Source: Actinoplanes aureus
GTDB lineage: Bacteria; Actinomycetota; Actinomycetes; Mycobacteriales; Micromonosporaceae
Reading direction: 5' to 3'
Assembly (NCBI RefSeq): GCF_015704865.1
Contig: NZ_JADQTO010000009.1
Coordinates: forward strand, 124,001 to 188,000
Length of the DNA stretch: 64,000 bases
Position numbers and translations under genes: made by a program. Positions 33,735 to 41,964 of this stretch are shown here, in pieces. The notes beneath the pieces were generated by a model. That model ran no database searches. It worked only from the letters and a program-made list of their open reading frames with translations, and was not told where the DNA came from. Every line of letters begins with the position of its first letter. Position 1 is the stretch's first letter.

Positions 33735-34004
33735 TTCGGCCGTGCGATGCCGATGGGCGCGCAATACCGGCAAAGCTTCCAGCATCACGGCCTTCGCCCT
33801 CGCCGGTCTCGGCATGGTCATCGTCCGAATGTCGGGCACGTGGACGAGGCGGTACACGCAGAGCCAAATGCCGCTCGAATGGGGCTATCGAGCATCTGCG
33901 ATTAAGCATTCGAAACGCGGCACACTACCATAAGAATGCGGCATCAACAAGTTGACATGAATTGATACGCTGCTCTCGCCTTACCCCTAAGGAGAGACAC
34001 CGAA

Positions 34005-34895
34005 GTGAAGAAACTGTCAAGCGCCGCGTCCGTGCTCGCGCTCTCAATCGGAATCGCTATTGCCCCGGCGGCGTCTGCCTACGCTGCTGACGACCGGAGC
34101 GGGGCGGAACGGCTGAACATCCCGAACAGCAGCACGTGCAAGGCGGGTCGCACGGTCATGCAAGGCATGGTGGCCGGACCAGGCGGCCAGCTGTACATCA
34201 TTTTCACGAAGGCAGCCGGCGCGGAGCCCGTCCTGTCCAGGTGGCTGCGCGACGGCTCAACCTGGGACGGCACTAGCTGGACCTGCGCCGGGATCCCCAC
34301 TCCCATCTCGACACTCGGCCATGGCAACGACCTCGCCTACAACCCGAACTATCTGGGCCAGGGCCCGGCCTTGATTGCCACCCAAGGGAGTCAATCCGCG
34401 TTTCTGAGCGACAAGGTGACAGTCGTCCGCCTCAACGCCGACGGGACCGTTGGCACGACCGCGGAAGTGCGTCTGCCGATCGGCAACATCAGCGGCCTCT
34501 GCTACAGCGCGACGGCGGCCGGCGGAGCCGGCAAATACGCCGCCCGGCGGTTGGGTAGCCTGTGGACCCATCCCGGTGCCGGTGCGCTCACGAGTGGCTG
34601 GACGCTCGTGAAGAGCAACCTGACGAGTCACGACAATCGTTCCGACCAAGGCATCGACTGCTCTGAGAACTACATCTGGAACACCAAGTCGATCAACACC
34701 TCGACACCCGCTACCGGGTGGAACTGGGTGTACCAGTACAACTGGTCCGGAGGCGATGTGGAGAGCGACATCGGAATTCCGGGGAACAACCTGATCGACG
34801 AGATCGAGGATATCACCCACGTGGGCGGCGAATTCTTCGTCGGCGTCAACCGAAACGACGGGCTGGCCGACACCGTGAATGTATTCATCGAATAA
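34005..34895 (+). CDS. Secreted protein of unknown function, about 290 residues
   Basis: The product has a Sec signal peptide (KKLSSAASVLALSIGIAIAPAASAYA, cleavage near residue 27-28) and a mature domain of about 268 residues rich in G, T, S, N and W, with Cys in SSTCKAG, SWTCAGI, SGLCYSA and GIDCSEN. Repeating blocks such as DLAYNPNYLGQG, SGLCYSA and DEIEDITHVGGEFFVGVN recall beta-propeller strands, but I recognise no family. Start GTG at 34005 follows AAGGAGA by ten bases. Local GC is lower than in neighbours, which could indicate transfer. A perfect terminator hairpin follows at 34908. Confidence 0.75.
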   Translation: MKKLSSAASVLALSIGIAIAPAASAYAADDRSGAERLNIPNSSTCKAGRTVMQGMVAGPGGQLYIIFTKAAGAEPVLSRWLRDGSTWDGTSWTCAGIPTPISTLGHGNDLAYNPNYLGQGPALIATQGSQSAFLSDKVTVVRLNADGTVGTTAEVRLPIGNISGLCYSATAAGGAGKYAARRLGSLWTHPGAGALTSGWTLVKSNLTSHDNRSDQGIDCSENYIWNTKSINTSTPATGWNWVYQYNWSGGDVESDIGIPGNNLIDEIEDITHVGGEFFVGVNRNDGLADTVNVFIE

Positions 34896-34907
34896 ACAGA
34901 CGTTCGA

Positions 34908-34941
34908 AATGGCTCCGATCCGCGTGCGGATCGGAGCCATT
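34908..34941 (+). terminator. Perfect 15-bp hairpin terminator
   Basis: AATGGCTCCGATCCG-CGTG-CGGATCGGAGCCATT, 4-nt loop, 13 bp after the stop of the secreted-protein gene, no U run; actinobacterial-type terminator. Confidence 0.85.
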
Positions 34942-35035
34942 CGTCTGGTTCCGGCCGGTCCGTCGCAGGTGCGGCTGAGGAACTTATCAGCTTCTCTCAG
35001 GCCGGTCACAGCCGAAGCTTCAGAGACTGCGCTCT

Positions 35036-35602
35036 ATGGACAGCTCACCAGAACCCACGCCGCCGCGATGGGCGCGTCTTGCCGGAACAGTGGGCTGGAT
35101 GGCACCCATCCTGGGGTTCGTACCGCTGCACGTCCCGTGGATTCTGGGCATCCCTTTCCTGGCCCATGAGGAAAGCTTCGACTCCTGGTACAACGGCCGC
35201 AGCAACGGCACGGAAGGCTATCCGGACGGCATCATGGGCATCCCCGCAGGCGCCATGTATCTCGGGATCCTGGCGCTGCTCGCCATCCTGGGCGGTGTCC
35301 TGTCACTGGGCCTGATCAGCTCTTGGGGCCGGGTCTTCCCCCGATGGGTGCCAGTGCTCGGCGGACGTCGAGTGCCACCGTGGATCCCCCTCACCCCGAC
35401 CGTGCTCGGTTCGGTCTTGATGGTCGGCTATTCGCTCACGCTGCCCATACAACTGCCCCGTGCGATTGCCGAAGCGAGCCCCGATGATCCGTTCACGCTC
35501 ACCGGCGCACTGATCGGCTTGCCGATTCTGCTGGCCTGGACGGTCGCGCTGCCGGCCGCCGGCTGGTCGTACTACCGGCGAACCCGCCGGAAGCGAATCT
35601 GA
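35036..35602 (+). CDS. Membrane protein with four helices, unknown function
   Basis: The 188-residue product has about four hydrophobic segments (GTVGWMAPILGFVPLHVPWILGIPF, AGAMYLGILALLAILGGVLSLGLI, LTPTVLGSVLMVGYSLTLPI, LIGLPILLAWTVALPAAGW) and a basic C-terminus. A loop HEESFDSWYNGRSNGTEGYPDG joins the first two. This pattern is frequent among uncharacterised actinomycete membrane proteins. The ATG at 35036 is chosen. The next membrane gene begins 52 bp on, so they may share a transcript. Confidence 0.7.
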   Translation: MDSSPEPTPPRWARLAGTVGWMAPILGFVPLHVPWILGIPFLAHEESFDSWYNGRSNGTEGYPDGIMGIPAGAMYLGILALLAILGGVLSLGLISSWGRVFPRWVPVLGGRRVPPWIPLTPTVLGSVLMVGYSLTLPIQLPRAIAEASPDDPFTLTGALIGLPILLAWTVALPAAGWSYYRRTRRKRI

Positions 35603-35654
35603 CTCTCGGGAGTTCCTGCGCGGAGGGAGACCGGCACCGGATAGCGTCACCGGT

Positions 35655-36317
35655 ATGGCCGTCGACGTCGAGCCGGTAACACCCGCCTCCGGACCGGACC
35701 TCTCCCGCATCCCGGTCACCGCGGCGATCAGCCTGATCGGCGTTCTCCTGACGGCCCTGTGCTTGACCACGGCGAAGTATCTGAACCACTCCGTCACCAC
35801 CCGGGCTCTCGGGGTCCTCGCCACCGGCCTGGCCATGCTGGCGATCCTGGGTGCCCTGTTCGGCCAGCTCCGCCCGTCCCTGCGTACGACCCTGCCGGCA
35901 GCCCTGCTGACCGCCGTGGCGGTCATCCTCGCCACCACCGCCGCGTTGATCGTCGTCTTGCGTCCCGACGGCCCGCGATCGAGTTCGCCGCGCATGACGT
36001 TCGCCCTGACCCAGGATCAGGGTGTGGGTCTAACCCTGTCCGTGCACGTGGAGATACCTCGCCTATCCAGCCGGAGCATGGTGGACGCCACGCTGACCGG
36101 TGTCGGCTATGACGCCTCGCAAACAACCGTGCTGGCCCGCACCGTCGTACGACCCGACGACGCCTTCGCCCAGGTACTGCTCAGAGCCACGACAACCGAG
36201 GACTTCCAGAACGTTGTCGTGGCGGCGCAGACGGACGACCGTACCTGCCGTGCTGCGAGCCCCCTCACCGGCTCGATTCAGCAGATCCCCGACTTCACCT
36301 GCCGTGCCGCCGGGTAG
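35655..36317 (+). CDS. Membrane-anchored protein, unknown function
   Basis: A 220-residue protein with about three hydrophobic segments in its N-terminal half (ITAAISLIGVLLTALCL-like, ALGVLATGLAMLAILGALFG, LPAALLTAVAVILATTAALIVVL) and an extracytoplasmic C-terminal domain of about 100 residues with strand-like segments (VGLTLSVHVEIPRLS, MVDATLTGVGYDA) and two cysteines (DDRTCRAAS, PDFTCRAA). No family recognised. ATG at 35655 follows a purine-poor leader. Confidence 0.65.
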   Translation: MAVDVEPVTPASGPDLSRIPVTAAISLIGVLLTALCLTTAKYLNHSVTTRALGVLATGLAMLAILGALFGQLRPSLRTTLPAALLTAVAVILATTAALIVVLRPDGPRSSSPRMTFALTQDQGVGLTLSVHVEIPRLSSRSMVDATLTGVGYDASQTTVLARTVVRPDDAFAQVLLRATTTEDFQNVVVAAQTDDRTCRAASPLTGSIQQIPDFTCRAAG

Positions 36318-36337
36318 CCCGGCGAGAACGCATGTCA

Positions 36338-36580
36338 CTACGGAAAGCCGTCGCCGTAGTCGACGACCTCGTTGGGCGGCACGTGCGACGGCCATGTGTG
36401 CGTCGGCCGCAGCGCGAGGGTGGCGTGCAGCTGGGCCAGGGCGATCGTGGTGGTCAGCCGCGGGTCGGCGTAGTCGGCGGTGTCGCCGTTCCCGCCGGCG
36501 ATGAGCTGGTACATGTCGTCGGCGGCGTCGGCGAGTTCCTTGGCGCGGGCGCGATGCTGTTCGGGTGTCATGCCGGTCAT
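36338..36580 (-). CDS. Small cytoplasmic protein, unknown function
   Basis: The frame opens upstream into repeat A copy 3, but protein-like sequence begins at MTGMTPEQHRARAKELADAADD. Starting at ATG 36580 the product is 80 residues, with an amphipathic helix at the start and a second helix LTTTIALAQLHATLALRP; the end is PPNEVVDYGDGFP. Such short helical proteins are common next to WXG-like or conjugative loci in actinomycetes, but nothing of the kind is adjacent. Confidence 0.5.
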   Translation of the reverse strand: MTGMTPEQHRARAKELADAADDMYQLIAGGNGDTADYADPRLTTTIALAQLHATLALRPTHTWPSHVPPNEVVDYGDGFP

Positions 36581-36614
36581 GATTCCCAGTCGCGCGGTAC
36601 AGGTCCAGAGGGCT

Positions 36615-36723
36615 TCCGTAGCCAGGGTCCCAGGCGATGATCTTGCTTGGCCCAAGCTCACTGCTGTCTCAACGGCCGTCAGACAGCACCCACGTTGGGC
36701 CGGACAAGATCCTGACTATGCGG
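36615..36723 (+). repeat. Repeat A, copy 3 (complete)
   Basis: TCCGTAGCCAGGG at the left, CCTGACTATGCGG at the right. Inner inverted blocks are GATCTTG (left) with CAAGATC (right), GGCCCAA with TTGGGCC, and TGCTGTCT with AGACAGCA around the loop CAACGGCCGTC. The left arm has 13-15 extra bases, giving a bulge. It matches copies 1 and 2 and abuts the small gene at 36338. Confidence 0.75.
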
Positions 36724-36741
36724 GACGAGGCCACGTCCAAG

Positions 36742-36771
36742 GAACGGCCGGCCGCTACCGGCCGGCCGTTC
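36742..36771 (-). terminator. Bidirectional 13-bp hairpin
   Basis: GAACGGCCGGCCG-CTAC-CGGCCGGCCGTTC, perfect stem with 4-nt loop, starting 6 bp beyond the stop codon of the minus-strand secreted-protein gene at 36777. Confidence 0.75.
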
Positions 36772-36776
36772 ACCGC

Positions 36777-37256
36777 TCAACAGGCGTTGGGGCTGCGCAT
36801 CCGGTACATGTAGACCGCGTAGGTCGTGTACGCCCCGATGTAGTGGATGCCGGGGCCGAGGTCCGGCGTCTGCCGGTGGAACGGCCCGCCGTGGTCGGAC
36901 CGGTACTGCTGCGTGCAGTATCCCGGCGCGGTGTACCAGCCCGCGGTCGTGCCCCACCACTGCAGTGTGGACTCGCCGGGCGGAAGGGCGATGTCGTAGT
37001 TGCCCTTGGCGTAGTTGTAATCGCGTAGGTGAATGACTCCGAACGGCAGGTTGGCCTCCGGCTCGTTGTAGATGAAGTTGGTCGCGCCCGCTGCCACCGC
37101 TGTGTTCAAGGTGCGCAGCGACGCCGCGGGCATGAGGTCAGGAGTCGGGCCGGGGGCGGCGGCGCGGGCCGGTGCGGCAGCGCCGAGCATCACCAGGACC
37201 GTGGCGGCGGCGGCCGCGGCGGTGCGGCGGGCGACGGCGGACAGGTCAGCAAGCAT
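36777..37256 (-). CDS. Secreted small protein (second of a pair)
   Basis: The 159-residue product has a signal peptide with RRTAAAAAATVLVMLGAAAPARA and an AxA cleavage site near residue 32. The mature part is aromatic and compact (NFIYNEPEANLPFGVIHLRDYNY, STLQWWGTTAGWYTAPGYCTQQ, GIHYIGAYTTYAVYMYRMRSPNAC) with two cysteines, one being the last residue. I recognise no family. Its start overlaps the previous gene by 11 bp, so both are made from one mRNA, and a strong hairpin follows. Confidence 0.65.
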   Translation of the reverse strand: MLADLSAVARRTAAAAAATVLVMLGAAAPARAAAPGPTPDLMPAASLRTLNTAVAAGATNFIYNEPEANLPFGVIHLRDYNYAKGNYDIALPPGESTLQWWGTTAGWYTAPGYCTQQYRSDHGGPFHRQTPDLGPGIHYIGAYTTYAVYMYRMRSPNAC

Positions 37257-37719
37257 TGATCACCGCCGAGCTGTTGAACTCGTACTGGCCGCCCCAGGCG
37301 GCCTCCCGGCTGCCGAGAACGTAGGCGATCATGCCGACCGGGTAGTAGATGTCATAGTGCGCGGCACCGTCTGCGGTGCCCTTTTTGTCGGCATAGTCGA
37401 TGTAGTTACACGGGTCCTCGACCGGTGCGGGCCAGATGCGGATCCTCGGGGCGACACCGTCCGCCTCCTTGTCAGCGATGACGAGGTGCTTGCGCACCTG
37501 CCCGTAGGGCGCCCCATAGAAGATGATCTTGTAGTCAGCCGTGTGATTGAGCGGGTTCAGCGTGGTGAAGTAGCGGAACTCCTCAGCAGCCAGTGCGGGC
37601 GCCGCGGCGGCCACCACCATGCCGGTGGTCAGCACCGTGACGGTGGCGACAGCGCGGGCGACCCGCCTGCGCACACCCCCGGCACGGTGGCCTCGGGATG
37701 GCTTACTCGCAACGGACAT
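37246..37719 (-). CDS. Secreted small protein (first of a pair)
   Basis: A 157-residue protein with a signal peptide (VARAVATVTVLTTGMVVAAAAPALA-A) and a mature domain of about 110 residues: EEFRYFTTLNPLNHTADYKIIFYG, RIWPAPVEDPCNYIDYADKKG, and SSAVINAC at the end. Two cysteines, one again C-terminal (NAC), as in the second protein. This shared ending and overlap suggest the two act together, perhaps disulfide-linked; that is inference. Family unknown. Confidence 0.65.
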   Translation of the reverse strand: MSVASKPSRGHRAGGVRRRVARAVATVTVLTTGMVVAAAAPALAAEEFRYFTTLNPLNHTADYKIIFYGAPYGQVRKHLVIADKEADGVAPRIRIWPAPVEDPCNYIDYADKKGTADGAAHYDIYYPVGMIAYVLGSREAAWGGQYEFNSSAVINAC

Positions 37720-37810
37720 TGTGGAATCTCCCCTCGGAAGGCTGGTTCGCTCAGCCTCGCTTCCGGTGTGGGCCGAAAAGTTGACAGCGGTCCCGGAGCC
37801 CTGATCGGCT

Positions 37811-37829
37811 GGATCTGACCTTCAGATCC
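37811..37829. promoter_or_regulatory. Palindrome upstream of SARP-type gene
   Basis: GGATCTGA-CCT-TCAGATCC is a perfect 8-3-8 inverted repeat 31 bp before the regulator start. A TTGACA hexamer stands upstream at 37780-37785. It may be an operator in the 140-bp divergent space or an RNA hairpin in the leader. Confidence 0.5.
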
Positions 37830-37859
37830 GTCGATGAGTTGCTACCGGGGGCCGTACGC

Positions 37860-40688
37860 ATGGAATTTCGGATCTTGGGCCCGGTTGACGTGCGGCGCGA
37901 CGGTGAGCCGCTCGGCGCCGCCGTCCGCCCGCAACAGATGCTGGTCCTGGCGGCGCTGCTGGTGGACGCCGGTCGTCCGGTGCCGGTGGACGAGCTGATC
38001 ATCCGAGTCTGGGGCGACGATCCACCCGCCCAGGCCCGGCGCACCCTGCAGACCCATGTGGCTCGCATCCGGCGGCTACTCGCCTCGACGGCCGCGGTGG
38101 CGGCCGTTCCGCTGGTGCGGCACGACGGCGCGTACCGGCTGGACGCCGAGCCGGGGACCGTGGATCTGCACCGGTTCGAAGCGCTCACCAGCGAGGCCCG
38201 CGACCCTCGACGGACCGCGGACGAGAAGGCCGGCCTGTTGGAGCAGGCGCTGCGGCTCTGGCGCGGGGAGCCGCTCGCCGGGCTCGCGGGCGACTGGGCG
38301 GCCCGTACCCGGGAACGGCTCGTGCTGCGCCGGGCCGAGGCGACGGTGGCCTGGGCGGATGCCGAGATCCGCCGGGGGCGGCCGGCCGCGGTCGTCGATC
38401 CGGCGACCCGCCTCGTCGAGGAGTTCCCGCTGCTGGAACCGGCCGCGGCCGTGCTGATCCGGGCGCTGGCCGCCGCCGGGCGCACCGGCGAGGCGCTGGA
38501 CCGGTACGAACTCCTGCGCCGCCGCCTGGCCGAGGAACTGGGCGCTGACCCCGGCCCGGAGCTGGCCCGGCTGCACCGCTCACTGCTGCGGCGCGGCGCG
38601 GCGGAGGCCGAGCCGGCCCCGTCGGAGGCGGTGCCGGCCCAGCTGCCCGGCGCGGTGCGTGACTTCACCGGACGCGACCACGAACTGGCCGCGCTCGACG
38701 AGGTGCTGCAGCACTTCGGCGGCGAACTGATCGGCATGACGCTGACTGTGCTCTCCGGCATGCCGGGGGTGGGCAAGACCGAACTCGCCGTGCACTGGGC
38801 ACACCGGGCCCGCGCGCAGTTCCCGGACGGACAGCTCTTCATCGCTCTGCGTGGCTTTCATCCGCTCGCTCCGCCCGTCGATCCTCGGGAGGCGCTGGGT
38901 GGGCTGCTCATGACGCTCGGCGTTCCGGCGGCCGGGCTACCGGACGGTCTGGCTGAGCGGGCGAGCCTCTACCGTGGTCTGCTCGCCGACCGGCGGATGC
39001 TCGTCGTGCTGGACGACGCCGCCTCCGTCGATCAGGTTCGCCCCCTGCTGCCCGGAAGCGCCGGCTGCCTGGTCCTGGTCACCAGCCGGCACGCGCTGGC
39101 CGGACTGGTCGCCGCCGAGGGCGCCCATGCGGTACCGGTCGGCCCGCTGCCCGCCGATGACGCGATCGGCCTGCTCTCCACCCGGGTCGGCGCGGATCAG
39201 GTCGCGGCCGAACCGGCCGCCGTACGCGACATCACGGTGCTCTGTGGCGGGCTGCCCCTTGCTCTGGCCGTGGCCGGGGCCCATGCCGCCATCCGGCCCG
39301 GGCTGACGCTGCGGCAGCTGGTCGCGGAGATGTCCGGCGGCCGAACCGCCCTCACCGCTCTGGCCAGCGACGATCCCGCTGTCGACGTGCGTACCGTCTT
39401 CGCTTGCTCCTATCACGCGCTCAGCACGGCGGCGGCGCGGTTGTTCCGGCTGTTCAGCGTCCACCCCGGCATCGATCTGGGACTGGCCGCGGCCGCCAGC
39501 CTCGCGGGTACGCCGGCCGCGGACACCGCGCGGGCTCTGGCGGACCTGGCCCAGGCGCACCTGGTCAGCGAGCACCGGCCCGGGCGGTGGACGATGCACG
39601 ACCTGCTCCGCGCGTACGCCACCGAGCTGGCCGCCCGCGACGACTTCACCCCCGATCGGGAAGCCGGCCTCACCCGCCTGCTCGACCACTACCTCGACGC
39701 CGCTTACACCGCAGACCGGCTGATGAATCCGCACCGCGCGCCGATCGTTCCGGAGCCGCCGGCCGCGGACATCACCCGGGAACCCATCACCGACGACCGC
39801 AGCGCGGTGGCCTGGTTCGACACCGAATGGCCCACCGTGCCCCTGCTCGTCTCCCGGGCCAGCGCCGCCGCCCGCCATCGGCACGCCTGGCAGTTGTCCT
39901 GGACGCTGGCCGACTACGTGCACCGACGCCACCTCTGGCACGAGTGGGCGGCGGTGCAGCGACTCGCGGCGGCCTCCGCGGACGCACTGGGTGATCCGGA
40001 GGCACAGGCCGAGGCGCATTGGCTGCTCGGTGTGGTGGTCTGGCGTACCGGACAGTCCGACGAGGCGCGGGCGGCACTCGAGCGCGCCGCCGCGCTGCGC
40101 GCCGAACTCGGCGACGAACACGGCCAGGCACGCGTCCATCGGACCCTGACCAGCGTGGCCTACAACGTAGGCGACTACGACGAGGCGGTGGTCCAGTCCC
40201 GCGCGTGCGTCGAGTTGTTCACCCGGGTGGGCGACCGCGTCGGGCGGGCCAACGGCCTCAACGCGGTCGCCTGGAGCCTCGCGGCACTGGGCCGGTTCGA
40301 GGAGGCTCTGCCACTGTGCGTCGAAGCCGTGGGCATCCAGCGGGACGAGAACGATCGGTTCGGTCTGGCCAACACGTACGACACGCTCGGCCGGGTGCAC
40401 TCCGGGCTGGGCGACCACGACGAGGCGGCCACCTGGTACCTGCGGGCTCTGGAGCTGTACCGCGAGCTGGATGACATCACCGGGGAGACGGACACGCTCA
40501 TCGACCTCGGCATCGCGTACCGTGCCGCGGGCCGTGAGCGGGATGCCCGGACGGTGTGGCGGCGGGCGCTTGCGCGGCTGCAGACCGCGAACCCGGCCGG
40601 CACCGCCCGGGTTCGTGCCCTGCTGGGCGAGGCCGCGGAGTCACACCCGGACGCCGCGGCGGCGCTCGCGGCCCGCGCTGGTGCCTGA
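37860..40688 (+). CDS. SARP/AfsR-type regulator: BTAD, NB-ARC and TPR
   Basis: A 942-residue regulator. Residues 1-90 give the OmpR-like winged helix (MEFRILGPVDVRRDGEPLG, PARRTLQTHVARIRRLL-like), 95-245 the bacterial transcriptional activation domain, 270-560 an NB-ARC ATPase (Walker A SGMPGVGKTELAVHW, Walker B RMLVVLDDAAS), and 660-930 TPR repeats (AHWLLGVVVWRTGQSDEAR, NTYDTLGRVHSGLGDHDEA). AfsR-like proteins integrate signals to switch on secondary metabolism. It is not next to a biosynthetic cluster here. ATG at 37860 gives the standard SARP start. Confidence 0.92.
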   Translation: MEFRILGPVDVRRDGEPLGAAVRPQQMLVLAALLVDAGRPVPVDELIIRVWGDDPPAQARRTLQTHVARIRRLLASTAAVAAVPLVRHDGAYRLDAEPGTVDLHRFEALTSEARDPRRTADEKAGLLEQALRLWRGEPLAGLAGDWAARTRERLVLRRAEATVAWADAEIRRGRPAAVVDPATRLVEEFPLLEPAAAVLIRALAAAGRTGEALDRYELLRRRLAEELGADPGPELARLHRSLLRRGAAEAEPAPSEAVPAQLPGAVRDFTGRDHELAALDEVLQHFGGELIGMTLTVLSGMPGVGKTELAVHWAHRARAQFPDGQLFIALRGFHPLAPPVDPREALGGLLMTLGVPAAGLPDGLAERASLYRGLLADRRMLVVLDDAASVDQVRPLLPGSAGCLVLVTSRHALAGLVAAEGAHAVPVGPLPADDAIGLLSTRVGADQVAAEPAAVRDITVLCGGLPLALAVAGAHAAIRPGLTLRQLVAEMSGGRTALTALASDDPAVDVRTVFACSYHALSTAAARLFRLFSVHPGIDLGLAAAASLAGTPAADTARALADLAQAHLVSEHRPGRWTMHDLLRAYATELAARDDFTPDREAGLTRLLDHYLDAAYTADRLMNPHRAPIVPEPPAADITREPITDDRSAVAWFDTEWPTVPLLVSRASAAARHRHAWQLSWTLADYVHRRHLWHEWAAVQRLAAASADALGDPEAQAEAHWLLGVVVWRTGQSDEARAALERAAALRAELGDEHGQARVHRTLTSVAYNVGDYDEAVVQSRACVELFTRVGDRVGRANGLNAVAWSLAALGRFEEALPLCVEAVGIQRDENDRFGLANTYDTLGRVHSGLGDHDEAATWYLRALELYRELDDITGETDTLIDLGIAYRAAGRERDARTVWRRALARLQTANPAGTARVRALLGEAAESHPDAAAALAARAGA

Positions 40689-40702
40689 CACCGCCGGTAC
40701 GG

Positions 40703-41884
40703 TCACGTCCAGTAGAGGACGCGGCAGGACGGGAGCCGGCCGGCGATCTCGCCGTGGAACCAGGACCGCAGCTCGGCCATGGTGTCGGCCGGGTAGACGT
40801 ACTTCACGGCGCCGAACTTGCCGTGCTTGCGGCTGCGCGAGGCCTCGTCCATTTCCAGCTTCGTGCGGGGATACCAGCCGAGCAGGACCTCCTTGCTGCC
40901 CGGCGTGAACCGGTGGGTGATCAGCTCGGCGGTCAGGTCGAGGCCGGGTACGTCGCGGACCGCCGCGGCGATGCCGTCGAGCAGTTCGCCGTAGTGGGTT
41001 CGCCAGTCCGGCACCGCGATGATCGGGGCGATCGTGACGCCGACCGGATAGCCGTCCTGGGCGAGGCGGCGCAGCGCGGTGAGCCGGTCCTCCATGCGGC
41101 TGGTGCCGCCTTCGACCCGGGTGGTGATCGGGAGGCAGTTGACGCTGAGCCGCACCCGGGTACGCCCGTGATGCGGCAACCCGAGGAAACCGTCCACGTC
41201 GTCGAACTTCGTCGTCCAGCGCAGCTGCACCGGGGCGTCCCAGGCGCCGAAGTGCTCGACCGCCCGGCGCCAGCTGCCGGTGAGATGCTCCAGCGCGAGC
41301 GGATCGGTGTAACAGGACGCCTCGAAGGTGGTGCCCTCGTCACGCCGGGCCTCCCGGCGGCTGGTGATCGTGCCCCGGCCCGCGTAGTCGCCCAGGCCGG
41401 CGAGGATGTCGTCGAGGTCGGCGTACACCCGGGTCACCGGCGGTCCGGAGAGCGAACCGGCCAGATAGCAGTACTGGCAGTGCGCCGGGCAGCCCTCGGC
41501 CAGGTCGAATCGCCAGTCCGCGCTGGGCGCGATCGGCTGGAGCTTGCGGCGGGACGGCGGGCTCACCACGATCGCCATGGTGGCTTTCGCCCGGGCGTAC
41601 GTCTCCCGGTCGTTCTCCCCGCGCAGGCCGGTGAGCCGGTTGCCACGCAGCCGCTCCACCTCGATGCCCCGCGCCTCGACCAGCGCCATGATGCGCCGGC
41701 CGTGCGCGTGGTCATACGCCGCCGGGGTGGCCACCACCCGCTTCGGCGTCCACCGCCGGGCCGGCCGCGGCGGCGGCGCCACCGCGTCGAGATCATGGGT
41801 GGCCACCGCTTCCCCGCTGGCGCTGTGCGGGGCCGCCGGGGCGCCGGGCGCGAGCGGCCGGCTCACGTCGACCGAGTCGAGCAT
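40703..41884 (-). CDS. Radical SAM protein, spore photoproduct lyase-like
   Basis: A 393-residue radical SAM enzyme. The 4Fe-4S site is CxxxCxxC (C132, C136, C139 in EGCPAHCQYCYLAGSL). The catalytic cysteine of spore photoproduct lyases is matched by C191 in FEASCYTDPLALEH, and KYVYP near the end is also typical of SplB homologues. The canonical reaction is direct repair of the spore photoproduct in UV-damaged DNA. The N-terminal 60 residues are low-complexity. A GTG at 41887 could also start it. It is convergent with the SARP gene, 14 bp apart. Confidence 0.85.
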   Translation of the reverse strand: MLDSVDVSRPLAPGAPAAPHSASGEAVATHDLDAVAPPPRPARRWTPKRVVATPAAYDHAHGRRIMALVEARGIEVERLRGNRLTGLRGENDRETYARAKATMAIVVSPPSRRKLQPIAPSADWRFDLAEGCPAHCQYCYLAGSLSGPPVTRVYADLDDILAGLGDYAGRGTITSRREARRDEGTTFEASCYTDPLALEHLTGSWRRAVEHFGAWDAPVQLRWTTKFDDVDGFLGLPHHGRTRVRLSVNCLPITTRVEGGTSRMEDRLTALRRLAQDGYPVGVTIAPIIAVPDWRTHYGELLDGIAAAVRDVPGLDLTAELITHRFTPGSKEVLLGWYPRTKLEMDEASRSRKHGKFGAVKYVYPADTMAELRSWFHGEIAGRLPSCRVLYWT

Positions 41885-41925
41885 CACCGCCCGTACATAC
41901 CCTGACCTGCGCGTTCCATACGGAC

Positions 41926-41947
41926 GCCGGTCACGCGTACCCCGAAA
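41926..41947 (+). repeat. Short match to the end of repeat B
   Basis: GCCGGTCACGCGTACCCCGAAA repeats the GGCCGGTCxCGCGTACCCCG end of repeat B; only 22 bp, upstream of the radical SAM gene and downstream of ROK. Confidence 0.4.
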
Positions 41948-41964
41948 AAGCCGGACCGGCAGGT

